From the NCBI RefSeq assembly GCF_001594145.1, contig NZ_LVCF01000042.1, positions 164,516 to 228,515 on the forward strand: 64,000 bases of DNA, in the 5' to 3' direction. The stretch is from Branchiibius sp. NY16-3462-2 (lineage in GTDB: Bacteria; Actinomycetota; Actinomycetes; Actinomycetales; Dermatophilaceae). Shown here piece after piece: positions 1 through 7,681 of this stretch (position 1 is the first letter of the stretch; every line of letters begins with the position of its first letter). Position numbers and translations under genes: made by a program. The notes under the pieces are model-generated. The model did not search any database, was not told the DNA's origin, and saw nothing but the letters and a program-made list of their open reading frames with translations.

Positions 1-854
1 AGTACTTCTCCGGGCAGGGCGTCAAGGAGATGGTGACCGGGTCGCTGGCCTTCTCCGCGTTCGCCCATGAGGTCGCCAAGAAGTACGACGTCAACATCGC
101 CCTGCACACCGATCACTGCCCCAAGGACAAACTGGACGACTTCGTGCGCCCGTTGCTGGCGGCCTCGATCGAGCGGGTCAAGGGCGGCGGGCTGCCCTAC
201 TTCCAGTCGCACATGTGGGACGGCTCCGCGGTGCCGCTGGAGGAGAACCTGCAGATCGCCGAGGAACTGCTGGCCCAGTGCAAGGAAGCGCACGTCATCC
301 TCGAGATCGAGGTCGGTGTTGTTGGCGGTGAGGAGGACGGCGTCGTCGGTGCGCAGGACGAGAAGATGTACTCCACGCCCGAGGACGCCCTGGCCACCGC
401 CCGCGCCCTCGGCACCGGTGAGAACGGCTACTACATGACCGCGCTCACCTTCGGCAACGTGCACGGCGTCTACAAGCCGGGCAACGTCAAGCTGCGCCCG
501 TCCGTGCTCAAAGCGGCCCAGGAGGCGGTGCACACCGAGTTCAACACCCCGGATGACAAGCCGTTCCACCTCGTCTTCCACGGCGGCTCCGGCTCGGACG
601 AGGCCGACATCAAAGAGGCCGTGTCGTACGGCGTGGTGAAGATGAACGTCGACACCGACACCCAGTACGCCTTCACGCGTCCGATCGCCGGCTGGATGAT
701 CGGCAACTACGAGGGCGTCCTGAAGATCGACGGTGAGGTCGGCGACAAGAAGAAGTACGACCCGCGCGCCTGGGGTAAGGCCGGCGAGACCGGCATGTCC
801 GCTCGCGTCGTCGAGGCGTGCGAGGCGCTCGGATCCGCGGGGACGCATGTCTAA
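1..854 (+). CDS. fba: Class II fructose-bisphosphate aldolase, 5' end outside the window
   Basis: Zn-dependent aldolase that cleaves or forms fructose 1,6-bisphosphate in glycolysis and gluconeogenesis. The frame is open from base 3, so the N-terminus lies upstream of the window. Family motifs are clear: ALHTDHC carries a metal-binding His and the catalytic Asp; EIEVGVVGGEEDGV is the conserved central stretch; GNVHGVYKPGN holds a Zn-ligand His; and VFHGGSGS binds phosphate and carries the last Zn ligand. The C-terminal KMNVDTDTQYAFTRP segment is also standard. The stop overlaps the start of the DUF3151 gene by 8 bp, so the two are probably translationally coupled. The assignment is secure; only the true start is missing. 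Confidence 0.96.
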   Translation, partial: YFSGQGVKEMVTGSLAFSAFAHEVAKKYDVNIALHTDHCPKDKLDDFVRPLLAASIERVKGGGLPYFQSHMWDGSAVPLEENLQIAEELLAQCKEAHVILEIEVGVVGGEEDGVVGAQDEKMYSTPEDALATARALGTGENGYYMTALTFGNVHGVYKPGNVKLRPSVLKAAQEAVHTEFNTPDDKPFHLVFHGGSGSDEADIKEAVSYGVVKMNVDTDTQYAFTRPIAGWMIGNYEGVLKIDGEVGDKKKYDPRAWGKAGETGMSARVVEACEALGSAGTHV

Positions 855-1248
855 TCTGCTCGGCGTTCCCGAAACTCGGCTGCCCGAGGATCCGGCCGCG
901 CTGGCGTTGGCCGAGGGTGAACTGCCCGAGCAGGTCGCCGAGAACTACCCGGCCTCCAGCCTGGTCTGGGCGGCCCTCTCCGAGCACGCGCTCTCCGAGC
1001 ACCACGCCGTCGAGGCCTACGCCTACGCCCGCACCGGCTATCACCGTGGCCTGGACTCGCTGCGCAAAGCCGGCTGGCGCGGGCAGGGTCCCGTGCCCTG
1101 GGAGCACGAGCCCAACCGTGGGTTCCTGCGCTCCTTGGCGGCGCTGTCCCGTGCGGCCGGCGCGATCGGCGAGACCGACGAAGAACGTCGGTGTGCTGAC
1201 TTCCTGCGGGACTCCTCGGCGTTGGGTGCGCGCGAGTTGGGTCTCTAA
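847..1248 (+). CDS. DUF3151 family protein
   Basis: 133-residue protein starting at an ATG inside the last codons of the aldolase gene (ATGTCTAA overlap). It begins MSNLLGVPETRLPEDP and contains the alanine/tyrosine-rich helical core ALSEHHAVEAYAYARTGYHRGLDSLRKAGWRG typical of DUF3151. In actinobacteria this family usually follows class II aldolase, as here. No enzymatic motif, signal peptide or membrane segment is visible. Function is unknown. The overlap with fba suggests the two proteins are made together, but that is inference from position. Confidence 0.88.
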   Translation: MSNLLGVPETRLPEDPAALALAEGELPEQVAENYPASSLVWAALSEHALSEHHAVEAYAYARTGYHRGLDSLRKAGWRGQGPVPWEHEPNRGFLRSLAALSRAAGAIGETDEERRCADFLRDSSALGARELGL

Positions 1249-1263
1249 GCCTCCGGTACGTCG

Positions 1264-2187
1264 ATGGCTCGCCTGACCGCGTTGGAGATCGGTCCCGACG
1301 GGGAGACTCTGTATCGCGCGGTGCTGCGGCAGCCGGGACACGCGCTGGACCGGCACCGGGACGAGCTGGGCTGGTCCCTGGTGCAGGTGACCGCAGCGCT
1401 GGACGAACTACGGGCGCACCGGTTGGTCCGGGTCAGCGCGGAGACCGGGCTGATCGCAGACCATCCCCGCGCCGCCCTGGAACGGGTCGTCTCGGCGCAG
1501 GAAGCGCAGTTGGCGACCCGGCGGCAGGAGCTGGCGCGGGTCCGTGACGCTATCGACGCGTTTGTCGCGGATTACGGTGTGGGACAGTCGCTTTCAACGA
1601 CAACTCTGCCGGCGCGCGAGCAGGTCGAAGCGGCCGATGTGGTGGCTACCTACGAGCACCTGCTTGCTGCCACGTCCGGAGAGGTGCGTTGCTGCGGACT
1701 GTCCCCGGTCGGCCCCGGCGTGGCCGCGCAACTGGCCAGCGGCCGGGTCGTGCGATGGCTTCGAAGCGCGGCGGACGGCCCGGTCGATCCTGGTGATTTC
1801 GACTTGCGCCTCGCCGGCTCGCTGCCGACGAGGTTCGTCTGCTTCGGCGGCGATGTCGCGATGGGTGTCGCCGAATGGGGTTCTCCCGACGGCGATTTCG
1901 TGGTTCTGCGTGATCCGGTGGTCGTGGCTGCGTTCGTCGAGTTGTTCGACCGGTTGTGGGCGACCGCTGCGCCGATGGCCGCCACACCGGACTCGCTGAC
2001 GACGGGCGTCCTGGAACTGATGCGCCAGGGCCTGAAGGACGAAGCGATCGCCCGGGCGCAAGGAGTGTCGCTGCGCACCGTCCGGCGGCGGATCGCGGAC
2101 CTGATGACCGAGCACGGTGTGGACACCCGCTTCCAACTCGCGCTGAAGCTGATCGAACGCGACCAGGATGCTGTCGATGACGATTGA
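1264..2187 (+). CDS. Helix-turn-helix transcriptional regulator, TrmB/LuxR-like architecture
   Basis: 307 residues. The N-terminal ~65 residues look like a winged helix (GETLYRAVLRQPG ... ELRAHRLVRV) and are followed by a helical linker. The middle resembles the phospholipase-D-like sensor region found in TrmB-type regulators, without an obvious catalytic HKD. The last ~55 residues form a LuxR-like HTH: QGLKDEAIARAQGVSLRTVR is the recognition region, with EL.RQGL.DEAIA replacing the usual G.SN.EIA. The 3' end overlaps the downstream cytidylyltransferase by about 20 bp, suggesting co-transcription. It may control the Mo-enzyme locus that follows; its ligand and target cannot be read from sequence. 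Confidence 0.72.
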   Translation: MARLTALEIGPDGETLYRAVLRQPGHALDRHRDELGWSLVQVTAALDELRAHRLVRVSAETGLIADHPRAALERVVSAQEAQLATRRQELARVRDAIDAFVADYGVGQSLSTTTLPAREQVEAADVVATYEHLLAATSGEVRCCGLSPVGPGVAAQLASGRVVRWLRSAADGPVDPGDFDLRLAGSLPTRFVCFGGDVAMGVAEWGSPDGDFVVLRDPVVVAAFVELFDRLWATAAPMAATPDSLTTGVLELMRQGLKDEAIARAQGVSLRTVRRRIADLMTEHGVDTRFQLALKLIERDQDAVDDD

Positions 2188-2734
2188 GGGTCTGCTACTG
2201 GCCGCGGGTGCGGGGCGCCGGATGGGTCAGCCGAAGGCGCTGGTTCGCGACGACGACGGGACGTCCTGGCTACTGCGGGCGGTGCAGGTGTTGCAGGACG
2301 GCGGCTGTTCCCACGTGACCGTCGTTCTCGGCGCGGCGGTCGATGAACCCACCGCCCTGCTCGAAGGCACCGGTGCTCGCATCGTCGTGGCGCCGGACTG
2401 GTCCGAGGGGATGTCGGCGTCGCTGCGTGCCGGGCTGCGGGAGATAGGTGGCACAGACGGGGACGCGGTGGTCATCACCCTGGTCGACCTGCCCGACGTG
2501 TCCGGCGACGTGGTTGAGCGAGTCACCCGATCACCGGTGGATACCCGCACACTGCGCCGAGCGGCGTACGCCAATAGACCCGGTCACCCGGTTGTCCTCG
2601 GGCGGGAGCACTGGCAACCGGTGATCGAGAGCGCGGTTGGTGATCGCGGCGCACGTGACTACCTGTCGCACCGCGACGTCGAGTTGATCGAGTGCGGCGA
2701 CCTCGCCACCGGTCGTGACGTCGACTCCCGCTGA
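2168..2734 (+). CDS. mocA: MocA-like molybdenum cofactor cytidylyltransferase (NTP transferase)
   Basis: Nucleotidyltransferase of the MobA/MocA family. It probably transfers CMP (or GMP) to molybdopterin to make the dinucleotide cofactor used by xanthine-oxidase-type Mo enzymes. The signature LLLAAGAGRRMGQPKALV lies at residues 6-23 from the first ATG, followed by the VTLVDLPDVSGDVV metal/nucleotide region and the late RPGHPVVLGREHW motif. A second ATG at 2177 is an equally possible start. The gene overlaps the preceding regulator and lies on the same strand as the coxD-coxG genes 1.8 kb downstream, which supports the cytidylyltransferase role. MCD versus MGD specificity is inferred from context only. 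Confidence 0.82.
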   Translation: MLSMTIEGLLLAAGAGRRMGQPKALVRDDDGTSWLLRAVQVLQDGGCSHVTVVLGAAVDEPTALLEGTGARIVVAPDWSEGMSASLRAGLREIGGTDGDAVVITLVDLPDVSGDVVERVTRSPVDTRTLRRAAYANRPGHPVVLGREHWQPVIESAVGDRGARDYLSHRDVELIECGDLATGRDVDSR

Positions 2735-2806
2735 GGAGCTAGCGTGTACGCCGTCAGCGAAACCTCGAAATCGCTTGTAACACAGGTTGATTGGCCAGAT
2801 TCACCG

Positions 2807-2842
2807 TTACCATTGTCATCGAACACGTGTATGATGTGTTCA
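2807..2842 (+). promoter_or_regulatory. Sigma70-type promoter overlapped by an SOS (LexA)-box-like site
   Basis: TTACCA at 2807-2812 and TATGAT at 2830-2835 are separated by 17 bp and look like -35 and -10 hexamers. The predicted +1 falls on, or within a base or two of, the ATG at 2842, which has no Shine-Dalgarno sequence, implying a leaderless mRNA. Bases 2819-2834 read TCGAACACGTGTATGA, matching 10 of 12 specified bases of the mycobacterial SOS box TCGAAC-N4-GTTCGA and covering the -10, where a repressor would block transcription. LexA control is inferred. Confidence 0.55.
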
Positions 2843-4422
2843 TGGGTGGGGGCACCGGATTTATCGCTGAATCGGTGATAGCCGCTGCGCCGGTCGCGGA
2901 CCTGTTGGACGAGGCTCATCGGTTGCTGGTCGCGGTGTACGGCAAGGTCGCCGCGGGTGGCGGGGCGTTGTCGCAGGACGGCTTGGTCGGTGAAGCAGTC
3001 CTGGCCCAGCAGGTGCAGAACTCCGCGTGGGCGATCCAGTCGCGCCGGTTGGCGCAGGCCGCGGCGATCAGCGAGCGGCTCAACGGCGTCAGCGGGGCCG
3101 GCACCGCGGATCTAGCGCACGAGTGGTTTCCTTTGGAGGTCGCTACTCGGTTGGGGTGGACCGACCGCCAAGCCGGTGCCCGGCTGGGTCAGGCATGTGA
3201 GGCGACCGGTTATACCTCGGGCCTGCTGGATCTGGCCGGTGCCGGGGAGTTGGAATCACGCAAAGTGACCGCGGTCGCCTCCGTGACCGCCGGCTCTCCC
3301 GGGCACGTGGCCGCGGAGATTGAGGCACGGATCCTGGAAGGCGACCCGGTGGGGACCACCTCCAGCAAACTGGCCGCGAAAGCGCGGCGGTTGCTGACGA
3401 AACTGGACCCGGTCGCCGCCGATGAGGCCAGCCAGGATCGGCGCCGGGGATCCGTGGGTGTGTTCGTGCACCCCCATCACGAACCGGGACTATCGGAAGT
3501 GACCGCGGTGATGCCCACGTTGGACGCGGCGAAACTGATAGCCGTGATCGACGAGCACGCCAGGGAACTGCAGGTAGCCAGCACGACGGACAAGACGCTG
3601 GCTGAGTCGCGGGTGGACGCGTTGACGGATCTGGTGATGAACGGGGCCATCGTCGACACCCAGTTGACGTTGCTGATCCCGTTGGCCGAACCCGCGGCGC
3701 TGATCGCTGAGCCGGAGCCGACGCGGGAACTGGTTGGCGCCCGCGGTGGTGCACAACCCCCGCCGGTGCCCGGTGTGCCGGCGGTGCACCGGTCGGTGCC
3801 GCCGCCGGGGATGACGGTTGAGGACTGGTGGGACTACCAAGGCGGTCAACTCAACGATCTGGACACCCAGGTCGAGGAACTCATCGCTTATGAACGCGGC
3901 CAGTGGCCCGACGGGTGGCCCCCACCACAGCTGGCCAACGCCACCCGCCAGCGCCGAAGCGACGGGCATGGGCATGGGCGTGCCGCGAGCGCGCCTGGGC
4001 GTGGGTTGTTCGAAGATGTGCTGCTGCCGCGGGTGGGGGTGATTCCTGGTGCCGCGATCGAGGAACTCGTCCAGGTGTTGGGAATTCAACTGTCGCGGGC
4101 GTTAGCTAACCCGTTGACCGGAACCATCGCCGAGACCGGCGACAAAACCTACCGCCCCGGGGCGGGATTGGCCCGGTTCGTGCGGGCCAGGGATCAGCAT
4201 TGCCGCTTCCCGGGGTGCACCCACCCCGCCGAACGGTGCGACCTGGACCACGTGGTCCGTTACCCCGACGGACCCACCGCCGCCCGTAACCTGCAACCGT
4301 TGTGTCGCCATCACCACCGGGCCAAACACGAAGGCGGCTGGAAGGTCAGCATGACCCCCGACGGGGTCTGCACCTGGACCAGCCCCACCGGCCGCATCTA
4401 CATCACCAGGCCCGCCGACTGA
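2842..4422 (+). CDS. DUF222 / 13E12-repeat family HNH endonuclease-like protein
   Basis: 526 residues from ATG 2842. A TTG at 2791 is in frame but lies upstream of the promoter-like sequence, so 2842 is preferred. The N-terminal two thirds is the helical DUF222 domain (RLAQAAAISERL, DLAHEWFPLEVATRLGWTDRQA), with a Pro-rich linker near residues 300-330. The C-terminus is an HNH nuclease domain: ARDQHCRFPGC, then CDLDHVVRYPDGP, then NLQPLCRHHHRAKHE, with zinc Cys pairs and the His-rich catalytic motif intact. These proteins occur as large paralogous families in actinobacteria, are often called 13E12 repeats, and some are LexA-controlled in M. tuberculosis. The biological role is unsettled. The gene interrupts an otherwise Mo-enzyme-dedicated locus. 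Confidence 0.9.
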   Translation: MGGGTGFIAESVIAAAPVADLLDEAHRLLVAVYGKVAAGGGALSQDGLVGEAVLAQQVQNSAWAIQSRRLAQAAAISERLNGVSGAGTADLAHEWFPLEVATRLGWTDRQAGARLGQACEATGYTSGLLDLAGAGELESRKVTAVASVTAGSPGHVAAEIEARILEGDPVGTTSSKLAAKARRLLTKLDPVAADEASQDRRRGSVGVFVHPHHEPGLSEVTAVMPTLDAAKLIAVIDEHARELQVASTTDKTLAESRVDALTDLVMNGAIVDTQLTLLIPLAEPAALIAEPEPTRELVGARGGAQPPPVPGVPAVHRSVPPPGMTVEDWWDYQGGQLNDLDTQVEELIAYERGQWPDGWPPPQLANATRQRRSDGHGHGRAASAPGRGLFEDVLLPRVGVIPGAAIEELVQVLGIQLSRALANPLTGTIAETGDKTYRPGAGLARFVRARDQHCRFPGCTHPAERCDLDHVVRYPDGPTAARNLQPLCRHHHRAKHEGGWKVSMTPDGVCTWTSPTGRIYITRPAD

Positions 4423-4490
4423 ACCCTGCGCGACGGAGGGGTCGGTAGCTACAACCGGCGACCAACGCGGCGCGGCGTAATCTGCGTCAC

Positions 4491-5363
4491 ATGCAGTTCG
4501 ACACCCCGGCCGAGGTCGCGACGGGTCTGGAGCAGGACGGGTACCTCAGCGACGACGCTCTTGCCGCGGCCACCTACCTGGCACTTCGGATGCAGCGACC
4601 GCTGTTGCTGGAGGGTGAGCCAGGAACCGGCAAGACGGCCCTGGCCGAGTCGTTGTCCCGCATCCTGTCGGTGCCCCTGGTGCGCATGCAGTGCTACGAG
4701 GGAATCGACGCCACCCAGGCGCTCTACGACTGGGACTTCCCACGGCAGATCCTGCACCTGCGGGCGCTGGAAGCGGCCGGTGGTGCGGACGCCGAAGACG
4801 CCGAGAAGAGCCTGTACGACCCGCGGTTCCTGCTTGCCCGGCCGGTCCTGCAGGCGTCGCAGGACAGCCCTGCCGTGCTTCTGGTCGACGAAATCGACCG
4901 TGCCGACGACGAATTCGAGGCCTTCCTGCTCGAAGTGCTCTCGACCTACCAGGTCACCATTCCCGAGCTGGGCACCGTCCGAGCGGCTACGCCGCCGGTC
5001 GTCGTACTCACCTCCAACCGCACCCGCGAACTGCACGATGCCCTGAAACGCCGGTGCCTTTACCACTGGATCGACCATCCGGGTCTGGAGCGGGAGGTCC
5101 AGATCGTGCGCACCCGGGCCCCCGAAGTGTCCGACGCGTTGGCCCGGCAGGTCGTCGAGGTCACCCAGCAGGTGCGCGGCCGCGGTGATCTGCTGAAACC
5201 CCCGGGCGTGGCCGAGACCATCGATTGGGCGCGGGCGCTGACCTATCTGGGTACGACGGACATCGACCTGGCCGCCGCATCCGCCACGCTGGGGGCGCTG
5301 GTGAAATACCGCGAAGATTCAGAAAAGGTGCGGCACGCACTCGACCAGTTGTTGCGGGCCTGA
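4491..5363 (+). CDS. coxD: MoxR-type AAA ATPase, CoxD-like
   Basis: 290-residue AAA+ ATPase of the MoxR/CoxD family. Walker A is GEPGTGKT at residues 42-49; Walker B is LLVDEIDRADDEFEAFLLE near 130; sensor 1 is VVLTSNRTRELHDALKRR. In carboxidotrophs, CoxD acts with CoxE to mature the Mo active site (insertion of the cyanolysable sulfur and Cu in form I enzymes). Here it is followed 2 bp later by the CoxE gene and then xdhC, an arrangement that supports a maturation role for the downstream hydroxylase. Cytoplasmic. Confidence 0.88.
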   Translation: MQFDTPAEVATGLEQDGYLSDDALAAATYLALRMQRPLLLEGEPGTGKTALAESLSRILSVPLVRMQCYEGIDATQALYDWDFPRQILHLRALEAAGGADAEDAEKSLYDPRFLLARPVLQASQDSPAVLLVDEIDRADDEFEAFLLEVLSTYQVTIPELGTVRAATPPVVVLTSNRTRELHDALKRRCLYHWIDHPGLEREVQIVRTRAPEVSDALARQVVEVTQQVRGRGDLLKPPGVAETIDWARALTYLGTTDIDLAAASATLGALVKYREDSEKVRHALDQLLRA

Positions 5364-5365
5364 CC

Positions 5366-6487
5366 ATGGGCCAGGAACTGCGCGGTGGTGACGAGATCCT
5401 GCTGGCGTTCGGGCGGGCGCTGCGCGCTGCCGGCGTTCCGGTCACGCACGACCGGCAGCAGCAGTTCCTCGATGCTGCTGCCGAGTTGGGGATGGACGAT
5501 CAGCGCTGCACCTACCTGGCGGGCCGGGCCACCCTCTGCTCCGGTCCCGAGGATCTGGATCGGTACGACCAGGTCTTCACCGCCTTTTTCGGTCCGGACG
5601 GTCTGCCCCGGCCCCGGCCGGCCCAGCGCAGTGGCGTCTCCTACACAACGGGATTGCCCGACGCCGAGGGCTCAGGGGCGGGGGACACGGAAGGGCAGGA
5701 CGTCGTACGGGCCATGGCCAGCAGCGCGGAGGTGCTTCGGCAGCGCGACGTCGCCACCATGTCAGCGGCTGAACGGCACCGGCTCGCAGGCATGTTCGCC
5801 ACCCTGCAACCCCGGCCACCGCTGCGGCACAGTGCGCGGCAACGCCCCTCGGCCCGTGGTCGGGTCGACGCGCCGCGCACGCTGCGGGCCTCGCTCCGGT
5901 GGATGGGGGAACCAGCGGCCGTTGCGTGGCGACGACGCAGTGTCCGACCCCGACGGGTGGTCCTGTTGATCGACGTCTCCGGCTCGATGAGCAACTACGC
6001 GGACGCGCTCCTGCGGTTGGCGCACCGGCTGACCCAGTCGTTGCGGGTGCAGGGCGGGAGCGTCGAAACCTTCACGGTCGGGACCCGGCTGACCCATCTG
6101 ACCCGGGCGATGCGCGTCCACGACGTGGAGCGGGCGCTGGTGATTGCCGGGGAGGCAGTCCCGGACTGGTCCGGAGGCACCCGCCTGGGGGAGACCCTGA
6201 AGGTGTTCGGCGATCGGTGGGGACAGCGCGGTCTGGCTCGCGGAGCTGTCGTGGTGGTGTTCAGCGACGGGTGGGAGCGCGGCGATCCGAGCCTGCTGGG
6301 TGAGCAGATGGGGCGGCTCGCGCGGATCGCGCACCGGGTGGTCTGGGTGAATCCGCACCGGGGCAAGGCCGGTTACGAGCCAATCCAGCAAGGGGTCGTG
6401 GCGGCATTGCCGCACTGCGATGACTTCGTCGCCGGGCACTCGCTGGCGACCTTCGATGAATTGACGCGGGTGATCGCCGATGCGTGA
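5366..6487 (+). CDS. coxE: VWA-domain protein, CoxE-like
   Basis: 373 residues from ATG 5366, just after the coxD stop. A longer upstream GTG frame exists but would lie inside coxD. The N-terminal helical region (EILLAFGRALRAAGVPV) and the C-terminal von Willebrand A domain are typical of CoxE. The MIDAS motif DVSGSMS begins at residue 203, with the later WSGGTRLGE and FSDGWERGD metal-site segments. Arg-rich stretches precede the VWA domain. MoxR ATPases pair with VWA proteins, so CoxD-CoxE probably form a chaperone that finishes the Mo hydroxylase. The stop overlaps the xdhC start by 8 bp. Confidence 0.88.
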   Translation: MGQELRGGDEILLAFGRALRAAGVPVTHDRQQQFLDAAAELGMDDQRCTYLAGRATLCSGPEDLDRYDQVFTAFFGPDGLPRPRPAQRSGVSYTTGLPDAEGSGAGDTEGQDVVRAMASSAEVLRQRDVATMSAAERHRLAGMFATLQPRPPLRHSARQRPSARGRVDAPRTLRASLRWMGEPAAVAWRRRSVRPRRVVLLIDVSGSMSNYADALLRLAHRLTQSLRVQGGSVETFTVGTRLTHLTRAMRVHDVERALVIAGEAVPDWSGGTRLGETLKVFGDRWGQRGLARGAVVVVFSDGWERGDPSLLGEQMGRLARIAHRVVWVNPHRGKAGYEPIQQGVVAALPHCDDFVAGHSLATFDELTRVIADA

Positions 6488-7616
6488 CGTCATGCCGGAA
6501 CTGCTGGAGTGGTGGACCGCCGGCAAGACCGTCGGGGTGGGCACCGTGGTGGCGACCTTCCGCTCCGCGCCACGACCGCCCGGCGCCTCGATGCTGGTCG
6601 GCCCGGACGGCACCGCGGTCGGCTCGGTCTCCGGGGGCTGCGTCGAAGGAGCCGTCTACGAACTGGCCCAGGACGTGGTGGCCTCCAAAGAACCGGTCCT
6701 GCAGCGGTACGGCGTCTCCGACGACGACGCCTTCGCCGTCGGCTTGACGTGCGGCGGGATCCTCGACGTCTACGTGGAGGAGGTCAACCAGCAGACCTTC
6801 CCGGAACTGGGCGAGGTCGCCGCCGCCATCGACGCCGGTGAGCCCGTGGCGCTGGCCACCGTCATCGAACATCCCGATCCGGCGCGGCTGGGCCGCCGGC
6901 TGATTATCCGGCCCGGCGCCGCGACCGTGGGCAGTCTCGGCTCGCAGCGCGCGGACGATGCCGTGCACGACGACGCCCTCGGCCTGCTGGCGGCCGGGAC
7001 CAACGCCACCCTCACCTACGGGCCGGACGGTGAGCGACGGGGCGAAGGGATGCGGGTCTTCGTGTGGTCCTTCGCGCCGAAGCCCCGGATGCTGGTCTTC
7101 GGTGCGATCGATTTCGCGGCGGCGGTGGCCAAGGTCGGCAGCTTCCTGGGCTATCGCGTGACCGTGTGCGACGCCCGCCCGGTCTTCGCGACCCACTCGC
7201 GGTTCCCGGACGCCGACGAGGTCGTCGTGGACTGGCCGCACCGTTACCTGGCGGCCGAAGCCGCCGCCGGCCGCATCGATCCGCGCACCGTGATGACCGT
7301 GCTCACCCACGACCCGAAGTTCGACGTGCCGCTGCTGGAGGTGGCGTTGCGCCTGCCCGAGGTGGCGTACGTCGGTGCGATGGGTTCGCGACGTACCCAC
7401 GAGGACCGCTTGGCGCGGCTGCGGGAGGCCGGACTGCAGGAGTCGGAGATCGCCCGGCTGTCGAGTCCGATCGGGCTCGACCTGGGTGCCCGCACTCCTG
7501 AGGAGACGGCCGTCAGCATTGCCGCCGAGATCATCGCCGGGCGGTGGGGTGGCTCGGGGCAACCGCTGGCCGCGGGTCGCGGCCGGATCCACCGGGAGCA
7601 TCCCACCGGAGTGTGA
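6480..7616 (+). CDS. xdhC: XdhC/CoxI family molybdenum hydroxylase maturation factor
   Basis: 378 residues. The N-terminal XdhC domain has SGGCVEG at 51-57 and LTCGGILDVYVE around 89-100, the two conserved Cys motifs of the family. The C-terminal Rossmann domain runs from about residue 190 (PRMLVFGAIDFAAAVAKVG) and includes YVGAMGSRRTHEDRL. XdhC-type proteins bind the Mo cofactor and promote its sulfuration before insertion into xanthine-dehydrogenase-like apoenzymes. The gene starts within coxE and its TGA lies inside a CRP-like palindrome upstream of the next gene. One fused gene serves here where some organisms have separate domains. Confidence 0.9.
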   Translation: MRDVMPELLEWWTAGKTVGVGTVVATFRSAPRPPGASMLVGPDGTAVGSVSGGCVEGAVYELAQDVVASKEPVLQRYGVSDDDAFAVGLTCGGILDVYVEEVNQQTFPELGEVAAAIDAGEPVALATVIEHPDPARLGRRLIIRPGAATVGSLGSQRADDAVHDDALGLLAAGTNATLTYGPDGERRGEGMRVFVWSFAPKPRMLVFGAIDFAAAVAKVGSFLGYRVTVCDARPVFATHSRFPDADEVVVDWPHRYLAAEAAAGRIDPRTVMTVLTHDPKFDVPLLEVALRLPEVAYVGAMGSRRTHEDRLARLREAGLQESEIARLSSPIGLDLGARTPEETAVSIAAEIIAGRWGGSGQPLAAGRGRIHREHPTGV

Positions 7617-7627
7617 TCCAGCTCACG
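7612..7627. promoter_or_regulatory. CRP-like binding site
   Basis: TGTGATCCAGCTCACG matches the TGTGA-N6-TCACA consensus at 9 of 10 half-site bases. It begins within the last codons of xdhC and lies 55 bp before the GTG start of the GAF regulator. A second site of equal quality precedes coxS, which raises confidence in both. Actinobacterial CRP proteins recognise the same consensus. Binding is inferred. Confidence 0.55.
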
Positions 7628-7681
7628 CGCTGCGTGTTAGCGTGATTGGCAACGGTTTTCGGGCGTCGTACAGGAGGCCGG

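Noticed and set aside
2791..2841. TTG at 2791 as start of the DUF222-HNH gene
   Set aside because: The 17 extra residues come from the promoter and SOS-like region and have no family similarity; ATG 2842 sits at the predicted transcription start.
5225..5365. Upstream extension of the CoxE frame into coxD
   Set aside because: The extension lies wholly in coxD coding sequence and lacks similarity. ATG 5366 follows the coxD stop by 2 bp.
6261..7601. 446-codon minus-strand frame opposite coxE and xdhC
   Set aside because: Lies opposite two confidently identified genes and its translation shows no recognisable domain.
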